64,000 nucleotides of DNA from DATFTF01 sp963825175 (GTDB lineage Bacteria > Acidobacteriota > Thermoanaerobaculia > UBA5066 > Gp7-AA6): assembly GCA_963825175.1 (NCBI GenBank), contig CAWGSA010000004.1, positions 124,001-188,000 of the forward strand, given 5' to 3'. Shown piece by piece: positions 24,587-32,658 of this stretch. Within the stretch, counting starts at the first letter, position 1; each line of letters starts with the position of its first letter. The position numbers and the translations under genes are program-made. A model generated the notes under the pieces. The model was not told the origin of the DNA and searched no databases. It saw only the letters and a program-made list of their open reading frames with translations.

Positions 24587-25941
24587 CTAAGAGAAAAGGA
24601 AATGGCTCCGACGTGGAAACGCTGGAACCTCCCCCCGAAGGGCTGCCGGACACGACGGGAGAGGAGCAGGCCGTCGAGGCCGCGAGCGACACCCTCGACA
24701 TCCGCGCGCTGCACGAGCTGAAGATTCCGCAGCTCCTGAAGATCGCCAAGGATCTGGAGGTCGAGAACGCGACCGGAATGCGCAAGCAGGATCTGATCTT
24801 CAAGATCCTGCAGGCCCAGACCGAGAAGAAGGGCTTGATCTTCTCCGAAGGTGTGCTGGAGTGCCTGCCGGACGGGTTCGGGTTCCTGCGCGCTCCGGAG
24901 TACAACTACCTGCCCGGCCCCGACGACATCTATGTCTCGCCGTCGCAGATCCGGAAATTCGACCTGCGCACCGGCGACACGGTGTCCGGCCAGATCCGGC
25001 CGCCCAAGGAAGGGGAGCGCTACTTCGCGCTCATCAAGGTCGAGGCGGTCAACTTCGAGCATCCCGACGTGGCGCGGGAGAAGATCTTCTTCGACAACCT
25101 GACTCCCCTGTACCCGCAGGATCGGATCAAGCTGGAAGTGCCGACCAACATGACGTCGCGCGTGCTCGACCTGGTCTCGCCGATCGGCAAGGGGCAGCGC
25201 GGTTTGATCGTCGCCGCTCCGCGCACGGGCAAGACCATGGTGCTGCAGTCTCTGGCCAACTCCGTCTCCACGAACCACCCCGAAGTCACCTTGATCGTCC
25301 TCCTGATCGACGAGCGGCCCGAAGAGGTCACCGACATGCAGCGGTCGGTCAAGGGCGAGGTCATCTCTTCCACCTTCGACGAGCCGGCGGCCCGCCACGT
25401 CCAGGTCGCGGAAATGGTCATCGAAAAGGCCAAGCGCCTCGTCGAGCACAAGAGAGACGTCGTGATCCTGCTCGACTCGATCACGCGCCTGGCCCGCGCC
25501 TACAACGCGATCGTTCCGCCGTCGGGCAAGGTCCTGTCGGGGGGCGTCGACTCCAACGCGCTGCAGCGGCCCAAGCGCTTCTTCGGCGCGGCGCGCAACG
25601 TCGAGGAAGGCGGGTCGCTCACGATCATGGCCACCGCGCTCATCGACACCGGGTCGCGCATGGACGACGTGATCTTCGAGGAGTTCAAAGGAACCGGAAA
25701 CATGGAGGTCCACCTCGACCGCAAGCTGGTCGACAAGCGGGTCTTCCCGGCCATCGACATCAACAAGTCCGGCACGCGCAAGGAAGAGCTGCTGATGGAC
25801 AAGCAGGAGTTGAACCGCGTCTGGGTGCTGCGCAAGGTCCTGAACCCGCTCTCCACCGTCGAGGCCATGGAGCTCTTGACCGAGAAGCTCGAGAAGACCA
25901 AGACCAACGGGGAGTTCCTGTCGCTGATGCAGCAGGGCTGA
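24583..25941 (+). CDS. rho: Transcription termination factor Rho
   Basis: This 452-residue protein is Rho: an N-terminal helical domain (LHELKIPQLLKIAKDLEVE), a cold-shock-like RNA-binding domain (GVLECLPDGFGFLR), and the RecA-like ATPase with P-loop IVAAPRTGKTM and the Walker B region VVILLDSITRLARAYN. It forms a hexameric helicase that ends transcription. The N-terminus is slightly extended with acidic residues. It is translationally coupled to engB. Confidence 0.98.
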   Translation: MTKRKGNGSDVETLEPPPEGLPDTTGEEQAVEAASDTLDIRALHELKIPQLLKIAKDLEVENATGMRKQDLIFKILQAQTEKKGLIFSEGVLECLPDGFGFLRAPEYNYLPGPDDIYVSPSQIRKFDLRTGDTVSGQIRPPKEGERYFALIKVEAVNFEHPDVAREKIFFDNLTPLYPQDRIKLEVPTNMTSRVLDLVSPIGKGQRGLIVAAPRTGKTMVLQSLANSVSTNHPEVTLIVLLIDERPEEVTDMQRSVKGEVISSTFDEPAARHVQVAEMVIEKAKRLVEHKRDVVILLDSITRLARAYNAIVPPSGKVLSGGVDSNALQRPKRFFGAARNVEEGGSLTIMATALIDTGSRMDDVIFEEFKGTGNMEVHLDRKLVDKRVFPAIDINKSGTRKEELLMDKQELNRVWVLRKVLNPLSTVEAMELLTEKLEKTKTNGEFLSLMQQG

Positions 25942-25950
25942 CGCCCTGCG

Positions 25951-26032
25951 CGTGAGGCGGAAGGCGTAAGGCGTAAGGCGAACTGGGCCGCGCCTCCATG
26001 CACGCCTCACGCCTCTCGCCTCACGCCTCACG
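25951..26032. repeat. Paired inverted heptamer arrays (rho-mqnA gap)
   Basis: AAGGCGT-type 7-bp words (25951-25981) face CGCCTCA-type words (25999-26032) across about 17 bp. The arms are complementary. The right arm is inside the predicted 5' end of mqnA, whose only ATG (25998) directly precedes it. Confidence 0.75.
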
Positions 26033-26840
26033 GCCCCTGCGCATTTCCTTGGTCGACTTCCTCAACGCCCGACCCCTGACCTGGGGCCTCCTCCACGAGC
26101 CGCCGGCGGACGTGTCGATCACCCGGGACCTTCCGTCGGTTTGCGCGGACAAGCTCGCCTCGGGCGAGGCGGACGTCGGGCTCATTCCGTCGATCGAGTA
26201 CCAGCGCATCCCCGGCCTGCGCGTGGTGCCCGGGTTGGGGATCGCGGCCTCTTCGGAAGTGCGCTCCGTCCTCCTGGTCTCGAGCGTCTCCCGCGAACGC
26301 ATCCGCTCGGTCGCTCTGGATCCGGCCTCGCGTACGTCCGCCGCGCTGGTGCGGATCCTGTTGAAGAGGGTGTACGGGCTCGAGCCGGAGTATCGAGAAG
26401 CCGACGCGACACATCCCGCTTCGCCTCCCGCCTCTCGCCTCCCGCCTCCGGGGGACGCCGACGCCCGCCTCATCATCGGCGATCCGGCGCTGAAGGCGCG
26501 CCTGAACGGCCAGGTGGTCCTGGATCTGGCCGCCGAGTGGCGGGCCTTCTCCGGCCACTCTTTCGTCTTCGCGTTCTGGGCGGCGCGCGAAGGCGTGGAT
26601 GCCGATCGGGTGGTTGCGCTGCTCGAGCGGTCCTACGCCGCGGGTCGGGAACGTTTCGAGGATCTGGTCCGGGAGGAAGCGGCCCAGACGGGCCTCTCCG
26701 CGGCGGTGGTGGCGGACTATCTGCTCCACAGCCTGCACTACGAGCTCGACGCGTCGGACCGCCAGGGCCTCGATCTCTACTACCGGCTGGCGGCGGAGGA
26801 AGGCCTGATCCCGGCGGCGCGCCCGCTGCGCTTCTTCTGA
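25998..26840 (+). CDS. mqnA: Chorismate dehydratase (futalosine pathway of menaquinone)
   Basis: This 280-residue protein matches MqnA: RISLVDFLNARPLTWGL near the start, the substrate-region segment LASGEADVGLIPSIEY, and LIIGDPAL. It converts chorismate to 3-[(1-carboxyvinyl)oxy]benzoate, the first step of the futalosine route. Two oddities come from repeat DNA. The first 13 residues (HASRLSPHASRP) are encoded by the heptamer array and follow the only available ATG. A second array at 26417-26451 adds a Pro/Ala/Ser/Arg insert (residues about 140-153) in a region usually short. It is 26 bp ahead of mqnC. Confidence 0.9.
   Translation: MHASRLSPHASRPLRISLVDFLNARPLTWGLLHEPPADVSITRDLPSVCADKLASGEADVGLIPSIEYQRIPGLRVVPGLGIAASSEVRSVLLVSSVSRERIRSVALDPASRTSAALVRILLKRVYGLEPEYREADATHPASPPASRLPPPGDADARLIIGDPALKARLNGQVVLDLAAEWRAFSGHSFVFAFWAAREGVDADRVVALLERSYAAGRERFEDLVREEAAQTGLSAAVVADYLLHSLHYELDASDRQGLDLYYRLAAEEGLIPAARPLRFF
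26417..26451 (+). repeat. Heptamer array inside mqnA coding sequence
   Basis: Five 7-bp words (CGCTTCG, CCTCCCG, CCTCTCG, CCTCCCG, CCTCCGG) in a row match the words of the intergenic arrays. They are translated as part of HPASPPASRLPPPGD. The reading frame is kept. Confidence 0.85.
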
Positions 26841-26866
26841 CGCCGGCTCCGACTTAGAATCTCACC

Positions 26867-28039
26867 ATGGGACGCACGGCCGAGATCCTCGAGAAGACGC
26901 TCGCTGGCGAGCGGCTCTCCGTGTCCGACGCCGAGAGCCTGCTGACGGAAGGGAACCTGCTCGCGCTCGGTGCGGCCGCCGACGAGATCCGGAGGCGCCG
27001 CAACGACCCCGGTGTGGCGACCTACATCGTCGACCGCAACATCAACTACACCAACGTCTGCGTCTACCGCTGCCAGTTCTGCGCCTTCTACCGGCCGTCC
27101 TCCGAGGATCCGGACGCGTACGTGCTCTCGTTCGATCAGATCGGAGAAAAGATCCGGGAGACAATCGATCTGGGCGGCACCGGCGTCCTGCTGCAGGGCG
27201 GCGTGCACGCGGAGCTTCCGTTCTCCTTCTATGAGGACATGTTTCGGTTCATCCGAAAGGCCTTTCCCACCATTCACCTTCACGCGCTGTCCGCACCGGA
27301 GGTCTACTTCCTCCAGAAGGTCACCCGGTGGCCGATGCGCGACGTGATCGCCCGCCTCCGGGACGCCGGGCTTCAGTCGATCCCCGGGGGCGGCGCCGAG
27401 ATCCTGGAGGACTCGGTGAGGAAGCGCATCTGGTCGTTGACCAAGGCCCCGACGGAGAAGTGGGTCGACGTCCACCAAACCGCGCACGATCTGGGAATGC
27501 GCACGACCGCGACGATGATGTTCGGGGTGGGGGAGACCTACGGGCAGCGCGTGGAGCACATGCGGGTGGTCCGGGACCTTCAGGACTCGACCGGAGGATT
27601 CACCGCCTGGATTCCCTGGACGTTCCAGAAAGAGAACACCGTGCTCGACGGCAAGGTCGAAGAGGCCGGCGGCTTCGAGTACTTGAAGACGCTCGCCGTC
27701 TCGCGCCTCTTCTTCGACAATATCCGGCACGTCCAGGGCTCCTGGGTCACGCAGGGCCCCAAGATCGGCCAGGTCTCGCTCTCCTTCGGAGCCGACGATC
27801 TGGGTTCCATCATGATCGAGGAGAACGTCGTCTACGCCGCCGGCGCGCGCAACCGGATGACCCAGGAAGAGATGCGCCGCCTGATCGCCGACGCCGGGTA
27901 CGAGCCGGTGCAACGGCGGACGCTCTACGACGCGTGCACGGACGTCTGCTGCACCAGCCCGATCCCAAGGCCCAAGGCGCGCGGATCGGTGTTGCCGGTT
28001 TCGGGGTCGGATCTGGACTCCGAGGTCGCGTCCGCCTAG
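26867..28039 (+). CDS. mqnC: Cyclic dehypoxanthinyl futalosine synthase (radical SAM)
   Basis: This 390-residue radical SAM protein has the cluster motif C-x3-C-x2-C in CVYRCQFC, followed by the SPASM-free core typical of MqnC (IPGGGAEIL, TATMMFGVGET, WIPWTFQKENT). It cyclises dehypoxanthinyl futalosine, the third step of the futalosine pathway. It was chosen over MqnE because of IPWTFQ and the overall similarity to MqnC. mqnB, mqnD and mqnE are not in the window. Confidence 0.93.
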   Translation: MGRTAEILEKTLAGERLSVSDAESLLTEGNLLALGAAADEIRRRRNDPGVATYIVDRNINYTNVCVYRCQFCAFYRPSSEDPDAYVLSFDQIGEKIRETIDLGGTGVLLQGGVHAELPFSFYEDMFRFIRKAFPTIHLHALSAPEVYFLQKVTRWPMRDVIARLRDAGLQSIPGGGAEILEDSVRKRIWSLTKAPTEKWVDVHQTAHDLGMRTTATMMFGVGETYGQRVEHMRVVRDLQDSTGGFTAWIPWTFQKENTVLDGKVEEAGGFEYLKTLAVSRLFFDNIRHVQGSWVTQGPKIGQVSLSFGADDLGSIMIEENVVYAAGARNRMTQEEMRRLIADAGYEPVQRRTLYDACTDVCCTSPIPRPKARGSVLPVSGSDLDSEVASA

Positions 28040-28055
28040 ATCGTGAGGCGGAAGG

Positions 28056-28081
28056 CGGACACAATACGAGTATTGTGTCCG
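28056..28081. terminator. Strong hairpin with ACAAT-N6-ATTGT core between convergent genes
   Basis: GGACACAATA (28057-28066) and TATTGTGTCC (28071-28080) are perfectly complementary around CGAG, with one more pair outside. It sits between the 3' ends of mqnC and the kinase, so a bidirectional terminator is plausible, although no T-run follows. Its core is the same dyad as at 16168, 44523 and 54889. Confidence 0.55.
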
Positions 28082-28093
28082 TGAGCCCAACGG

Positions 28094-29125
28094 CTACCGG
28101 CCCTGGACAGTTCCGGCCGCGCCGTGCCGGCTGTTGGCCCAGCAGGACCCAGCCCACAGCCCCAGAACGAAGAGGAAGACTCCGGCCAACGCCCGCAGCA
28201 TCACGCGGGTGCGCCGTTGCTTCCAGGGAGGCAGGCTGCGAAAGGTGATGCGCCCGGCGGCGCCGCGGATCTCGTCGGCCTGGTACGCCCGCAGATCGAG
28301 AACCAGGTCCCGCGCGGACTGGTAGCGGTCGGCCGGATCTTTCTGAAGGCAGCGGAAGATGAACCCCCGCAGGCCCGGCGGGATCTTCTCGGTCTCCGGG
28401 TACTTCTCGGGACGATCCGAGAGCACCGCGGAGAGCGTGTCGACCGGCGTATCGCGGGCAAAGGCGCGGCGGCCGGTCAGCATCTCGAAGAAAACAGCCC
28501 CCAGCGCAAAGACGTCGCTGCGGGCGTCGGCGTGGCCCCCGCGGACCTGCTCCGGCGAGACGTAGCCGGCGGTGCCCACCAGGATGCCGACGCCCGAGGA
28601 TCCGCGGGCCCGAAGATTCGCCAGTGCGCCGGTCTTCAGGCTCGGGTTCTCCACGCGCGCGATTCCGAAATCCAGAATCTTGGCTCGGCCATCGCGCGTC
28701 AGGAACACGTTCTCGGGCTTGATGTCCCGATGGATGACACCCTTGGCGTGCGCGGCGGCGAGGCCGTCGGCGACCTGGCACACGATCTCCGTCGCGCGCT
28801 GGGGCGCGAGCGGACCGCCCCGAAGACGCTCGGCAAGGGTCTCGCCCTCGAGAAGCTCGGTGACCGCGTACGGGACTCCCCGATGCGCGCCGGTGTCGTG
28901 GATGGCCACGATATTGGGGTGATTGAGCGCGGCCACGACGTGGGTCTCGCGGTGAAATCGGTCCAGGCTCTCCTGGTCGTTCGCCTCCGCATCGGCCAGA
29001 AGCTTCAAGGCGACGTCGCGGCGCAGCCGCGAGTCGCGCGCGCGGTAGACCTCCCCCATGCCGCCCTTGCCCAGGGGGGAGACGATCTCGTAGGGTCCGA
29101 TCTGTTCACCGGATGGAAGCGGCAT
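28094..29125 (-). CDS. Serine/threonine protein kinase, membrane-anchored
   Basis: This 343-residue Pkn-type kinase has glycine loop SPLGKGGMGEVYRA, VALKLL, catalytic HRDIKPEN, DFGIARV and the GTAGYVSPEQVRGG activation segment. One membrane helix near residues 310-330 (LRALAGVFLFVLGLWAGSCW) is followed by only a short tail, so there is no sensor domain outside the cell. A short Ala/Gly/Ser insert lies after DFG (KTGALANLRARGSSG). No phosphatase or target is obvious next to it; the divergent sixA acts on phosphohistidine. Confidence 0.93.
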   Translation of the reverse strand: MPLPSGEQIGPYEIVSPLGKGGMGEVYRARDSRLRRDVALKLLADAEANDQESLDRFHRETHVVAALNHPNIVAIHDTGAHRGVPYAVTELLEGETLAERLRGGPLAPQRATEIVCQVADGLAAAHAKGVIHRDIKPENVFLTRDGRAKILDFGIARVENPSLKTGALANLRARGSSGVGILVGTAGYVSPEQVRGGHADARSDVFALGAVFFEMLTGRRAFARDTPVDTLSAVLSDRPEKYPETEKIPPGLRGFIFRCLQKDPADRYQSARDLVLDLRAYQADEIRGAAGRITFRSLPPWKQRRTRVMLRALAGVFLFVLGLWAGSCWANSRHGAAGTVQGR

Positions 29126-29142
29126 CGGAGCGGAGAATATCT

Positions 29143-29249
29143 GAGTGGGAAGTGGGGAGTGGGGAGTGGGAGAGTGGGAGAGTGGGGAGAGTAGGCGGTC
29201 TCCCTCTCGCCCCCTCGCCCCCTCACCCCCTCACCTTCTCGCTCACTCG
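29143..29249. repeat. Paired inverted arrays (kinase-sixA divergent gap)
   Basis: AGTGGGGA/AGTGGGAG-type words (29143-29192) face CTCGCCCC/CTCACCCC-type words (29199-29247). This is the longest paired array in the window and fills most of the divergent promoter region. Confidence 0.75.
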
Positions 29250-29292
29250 ATGCACCTTGGTTACTGTTGGGAGCGATACACTGATCGCCAGC

Positions 29293-29784
29293 ATGGAACT
29301 GTGGCTCCTGCGTCACGCCGCCGCGGAGGATCGAGCGGCGACCGGCCGCGACGAGGACCGCGAGCTGACGGCGGAGGGGGCCCGGCGGGCTCGCGAGGTC
29401 GCCCGCGGCCTGGCCCGAATGAATCCGGGGATCGATCTCGTCCTGACCTCGCCGTTGCGACGCGCCCGGCAGACGGCCGAGCCGGTCGTCGAGGCCCTCG
29501 GCCTGGGCAAGAGCTTTCGCCAGACCCGCGCCCTCGAGCCTGACCGTGAGCCGGAAGAGATCCTGGAGGAGGTCGAGGCCGAGGGGCACGACGCGGTCCT
29601 GCTCGTGGGCCACGAACCCCACCTCGGCGTTCTGCTCGGGAGCCTGGTGACCGGTCCGTCCGGAGTTGAGATACCGATGAAAAAGGCGGCCATTGCCCGC
29701 GTGGAGCTCCAGGGCCGGCGTCGCGGCGCCCTGCGCGCCCTCCTGCCGGCGAAAGTCCTCGAGGAGCTCGGCCGCCGGGATTAG
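29293..29784 (+). CDS. sixA: Phosphohistidine phosphatase SixA-like
   Basis: This 163-residue histidine phosphatase of the phosphoglycerate mutase-like superfamily has the catalytic LRHAAAED (RHG-type motif) at residues 6-12, TSPLRRARQTAEPV and VGHEPHLGVLL. SixA removes phosphate from His-containing phosphotransfer domains, though its relatives vary in substrate. ATG 29293 is used because upstream sequence is the repeat array. Confidence 0.9.
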   Translation: MELWLLRHAAAEDRAATGRDEDRELTAEGARRAREVARGLARMNPGIDLVLTSPLRRARQTAEPVVEALGLGKSFRQTRALEPDREPEEILEEVEAEGHDAVLLVGHEPHLGVLLGSLVTGPSGVEIPMKKAAIARVELQGRRRGALRALLPAKVLEELGRRD

Positions 29785-29898
29785 CGCTCGCCGCCAGAGT
29801 GGGCAGTGCTCAATGTTAAGGGCTCAGTGCGAACTGCTATGGCCGCAACGCAGGCCGCCGCGTCCTCGGGAGATAATCCCTTCAGGAGGAGTCACCTC

Positions 29899-30537
29899 AT
29901 GGGAAAGATTGGTCTCGGATGCCTTGCCCTGGTCATCCTGATCGTCGTCGTCGTCGGCCTGTCCCTCGCCGGGACGTACAACCGTTTGGTGACTCTGGGC
30001 CAGGAAACCGACAAGCAATGGTCGCAGGTGGAGAACCAGTATCAACGCCGCTCGGACCTCGTGCCCAACCTCGTGGCCACCGTCCAGGGCGCTGCCCAGT
30101 TTGAAAAGTCCACGCTCGAGGACGTGGTGTCCGCGCGCGCCTCGGTGGGCCGGGCGCAGATCACTCCCGGCGCCGCGCCGACCAATCCCGCCCAGCTCGC
30201 CCAGTACGAGCAGGCGCAGAACTCCCTGGGCGCGGCGCTCCAGCGCCTCATGGTGGTCGTCGAGCGGTACCCCGAGCTCAAGGCCAACCAGAACTTCCGC
30301 GACCTGCAGGCCCAGCTCGAGGGCACCGAGAACCGCATCGCCGTCGCGCGGATGGACTACAACAAGGCGGCCCAGGACTACAACACCGCGCGGCTGCGCT
30401 TCCCGACGAACCTGATCGCCAACACGTTCGGCTTCAAGGAAAAGGCGTACTTCAAGGCCACGCCGGGAGCGGAGAAAGCCCCCAACGTCCAATTCAACTT
30501 CGCGACGACGCCTGCGGCTCCGGCGCCGGCGAAGTGA
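29899..30537 (+). CDS. lemA: LemA family protein
   Basis: This 212-residue protein starts at ATG 29899 behind AGGAGG. A single N-terminal helix (GLGCLALVILIVVVVGLSLAG) is followed by the LemA signature YNRLVTLGQETDKQWSQVENQYQRRSDLVPNLV and a long helical region. LemA proteins are membrane-anchored with an outward helical domain; their biochemical role is unsettled. The two downstream genes encode TPM-domain proteins, a conserved association (LemA with YgcG-like proteins). Confidence 0.93.
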   Translation: MGKIGLGCLALVILIVVVVGLSLAGTYNRLVTLGQETDKQWSQVENQYQRRSDLVPNLVATVQGAAQFEKSTLEDVVSARASVGRAQITPGAAPTNPAQLAQYEQAQNSLGAALQRLMVVVERYPELKANQNFRDLQAQLEGTENRIAVARMDYNKAAQDYNTARLRFPTNLIANTFGFKEKAYFKATPGAEKAPNVQFNFATTPAAPAPAK

Positions 30538-30586
30538 GGCGAGAGGCGCCGCGCGTGAAGCGTGAGGCGTAAGGCGTGAGGCGCGA
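30536..30586. repeat. Heptamer array (lemA-TPM junction)
   Basis: GTGAGGC/GTAAGGC-type words run from the lemA stop (30535-30537) into the next gene. Unlike others it has no facing arm. It contains the GTG used as the start codon of the TPM protein. Confidence 0.6.
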
Positions 30587-31370
30587 GCCGCACCTCGGAC
30601 GCGGCCTCACCCGGTCCTGCATCGGCATCGCCGTTCTCGCGGCGACGGGGGCGGTCCTCCTCGCGGCCGGCAAGGAGGATCGTCTTCCGCCCAAGCCCGA
30701 CCGCTATGTCACCGATCGGGCCGGAGTCTTGCCGTCGGACCGCGCGGAGTCGCTCAACGCGAAGCTCGAGGGTTTCGAGCGGGACACCTCGAATCAATTC
30801 CTGGTCTGGATCGACCGGAAGGTCCCGGACGATTTCGCTCTGGAGGAGTTCACCGTCGCGGCGGCGCGCAAGTGGGCCGCCGGCCAGGCCGGCAAGAACA
30901 ACGGCGTGGTCCTCTTCGTCTTCACCGACGATCGCAAGATGCGCATCGAGGTCGGATACGGCCTGGAGGGCGTGCTCCCCGACGCCACGGCCCATCGCAT
31001 CCAGGAGGAGGAGATTCTTCCTCGGTTCCGCCAGGGGGACTATCCCGGCGGAATCGAGGCCGGCGCCGCGGCCATCATCGCGGCCGCCAAAGGCGAGTAC
31101 AAGGGCACCGGCACCACCGTGAACGAGCGCGGGCGGCGCCGTTCCCTGAACTCCTCTGGGGGCTGCGCCGTTCCCGGGCTGTTCTTTCTCTTCTTCTTCC
31201 TCTTTCCGATTCTGTTCCGCGCCCGGAGAGGGTTTCGCACGTACGGCGGCGGAGGATTTTGGGGCGGAGGTTGGGGCGGAGGCGGCTTCGGCGGCGGTGG
31301 CGGGGGAGGAGGCGGTTTCTCCGGCGGGGGCGGCTCCTTCGGCGGGGGCGGCTCCTCCGGAAGCTGGTAG
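30576..31370 (+). CDS. TPM domain protein (YgcG family) with Gly-rich C-terminus
   Basis: This 264-residue protein has an N-terminal signal-like helix, a TPM domain (YVTDRAGVLPSDRAESLNAKLEGFERDTSNQFLV to IRVEVGYGLEG-like), a membrane helix (VPGLFFLFFFLFPILF), and a low-complexity tail of Gly with Phe, Trp and Ser. This matches YgcG-type proteins, which often end in such a Gly-rich segment. GTG 30576 is the probable start and lies in the heptamer array; the exact start is uncertain. It is 10 bp ahead of a second TPM gene. Likely role: envelope-associated with LemA. Confidence 0.9.
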   Translation: MRREPHLGRGLTRSCIGIAVLAATGAVLLAAGKEDRLPPKPDRYVTDRAGVLPSDRAESLNAKLEGFERDTSNQFLVWIDRKVPDDFALEEFTVAAARKWAAGQAGKNNGVVLFVFTDDRKMRIEVGYGLEGVLPDATAHRIQEEEILPRFRQGDYPGGIEAGAAAIIAAAKGEYKGTGTTVNERGRRRSLNSSGGCAVPGLFFLFFFLFPILFRARRGFRTYGGGGFWGGGWGGGGFGGGGGGGGGFSGGGGSFGGGGSSGSW

Positions 31371-31379
31371 GCGCGCGCA

Positions 31380-31808
31380 ATGAAACACTTCTTGAGCAGG
31401 TTGGACCACGATCGGATCGTCGCCGCGATCGGCGAGGCCGAAAAGAAGACGTCCGGTCAGATCCGGGTGCACGTCACGCGGCGCAAGCCCGCAAGCCTCG
31501 AGGAGCGGGCCCGTCTTCGATTCGAGAAGCTCGGAATGACGCGAACCCGGCACCGCAACGGTGTGCTCATCTACATCGCTCCCAACGCCCGGCGCTTCCG
31601 GGTCCTGGGAGACTCCGGCATCCACGAAAAATGCGGCGAGAAGTTCTGGAAGGAAACGGCCACCGAGATGGAGGCGTCGTTCCGCAAAGGAGAATTCACC
31701 GACGGGCTGGTCCGGGCCATTGCCAAGGCCGGGCAGATCCTGGCCGAGCATTTCCCTCGGGAGGGTGAGGCCGTCAACGAGCTGCCGGACGAGGTGACGG
31801 AAGACTGA
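31380..31808 (+). CDS. Second TPM domain protein (soluble)
   Basis: This 142-residue protein is a second TPM domain: EAEKKTSGQIRVHVTRR, RHRNGVLIYIAPNARRFRVLGDSGIHEKCGEKFW. It lacks a signal peptide and membrane helix, so it probably acts in the cytoplasm. The pairing of a membrane TPM protein with a short soluble one behind lemA is recurrent in bacteria. Function unknown. Confidence 0.88.
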   Translation: MKHFLSRLDHDRIVAAIGEAEKKTSGQIRVHVTRRKPASLEERARLRFEKLGMTRTRHRNGVLIYIAPNARRFRVLGDSGIHEKCGEKFWKETATEMEASFRKGEFTDGLVRAIAKAGQILAEHFPREGEAVNELPDEVTED

Positions 31809-31866
31809 TCGCAGCGAGATCGCAACAGGATCGGGTGATCGAGGAGCCTCAAATCACGCTGCGATC
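31807..31866. other. Long-range dyad between TPM gene and rplU
   Basis: GATCGCAGCG (31807-31816) and CGCTGCGATC (31857-31866) are perfect 10-bp arms around a 40-base centre that contains further GATCG words. It begins inside the TPM stop codon and ends 14 bp before the rplU promoter. It may be the terminator of the lemA-TPM unit. Confidence 0.45.
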
Positions 31867-31880
31867 TTGACGGCCCGGGC

Positions 31881-31908
31881 TTGACTTCGATCCCCAAAAG
31901 GCTATGAT
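31881..31908 (+). promoter_or_regulatory. Probable sigma-70 type promoter of rplU operon
   Basis: TTGACT (31881-31886) and TATGAT (31903-31908) are separated by 16 bp, and transcription would start shortly before the AGGAGG at 31924. It stands out against the GC-rich background. Confidence 0.65.
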
Positions 31909-31934
31909 TCGCCGTTCTGTCTCAGGAGGCACCC

Positions 31935-32249
31935 ATGTACGCCATCCTCCGTGCGGGCGGGAAGCAAATCAAGGTTTCGCCCGGCGACGTGATCCGGGTC
32001 GAAAAGCCTTCTGACAAGGTGGAGAAGGGCAAGCAGCTCTCGCTGACGGACGTCGTGTTCGCCGGAGCGGGGCAGAGCAAGAGCCCCGTGGACCCCAAGG
32101 GGGTCTCGGTCAAGGCGACCGTGCTCGGAGAGATTCGGACCCGAAAGGTCCTGATCTTCAAGAAGAAGCGCACCCGGCAGTACCGCCGCACCAAGGGGCA
32201 TCGGCAGACGATGATTCAGATTCGCATCGACGCGATCGAGGGGGCGTAG
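31935..32249 (+). CDS. rplU: 50S ribosomal protein L21
   Basis: This 104-residue protein begins MYAILRAGGKQIKVSPGDVIRVEK and ends with KKKRTRQYRRTKGHRQTMIQIRIDAI, the complete L21 pattern. AGGAGG lies 6 bases before ATG. It heads the conserved rplU-rpmA-obgE-nadD-rsfS string. Confidence 0.98.
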   Translation: MYAILRAGGKQIKVSPGDVIRVEKPSDKVEKGKQLSLTDVVFAGAGQSKSPVDPKGVSVKATVLGEIRTRKVLIFKKKRTRQYRRTKGHRQTMIQIRIDAIEGA

Positions 32250-32297
32250 GGTCCGGCGGGCCAGGGCGCGGCTCGGGCACCCCCGGAGGACAGACTT

Positions 32298-32558
32298 ATG
32301 GCACACAAAAAAGGACAAGGCTCTTCCCGCAACGGCCGCGACTCGAACTCGCAGCGGCTGGGAGTCAAGCGCTTTGCCGGTCAGGTCGTGACCGGGGGAT
32401 CGATCCTGGTTCGCCAGCGAGGGACCCGGTTCTTCCCCGGCGACAACGTCGGACGGGGCAAAGACGACACGCTCTTCGCCAAGATCGCCGGGGTCGTCCG
32501 CTGCCATGATCGCGGCCGCGACGGGCGGGTCATCTCGATCGAGCCCATCCAGACGTAA
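32298..32558 (+). CDS. rpmA: 50S ribosomal protein L27
   Basis: This 86-residue protein begins MAHKKGQGSSRNGRDSNSQRLG. L27 reaches into the peptidyl transferase centre. The mature-type N-terminus AHKK is encoded directly, with no Firmicutes-like pre-sequence. Its TAA stop is part of the first word of the following repeat array. Confidence 0.98.
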   Translation: MAHKKGQGSSRNGRDSNSQRLGVKRFAGQVVTGGSILVRQRGTRFFPGDNVGRGKDDTLFAKIAGVVRCHDRGRDGRVISIEPIQT

Positions 32559-32652
32559 GGCGTCAGGCGTCAGGCGTGAGGCGTCCTGGCCGACGTTCAC
32601 GTTGATTCGCTGCGAGCTTCGCCTCCCGCCTCCCGCCTTTCGCCTCACGGCG
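32555..32652. repeat. Paired inverted heptamer arrays (rpmA-obgE gap)
   Basis: AGGCGTC-type words (32555-32585) face CGCCTCC/CGCCTTT-type words (32618-32650), separated by about 32 bp. The left arm overlaps the rpmA stop and the right arm ends just before the obgE start. Confidence 0.75.
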
Positions 32653-32658
32653 AAGCCC

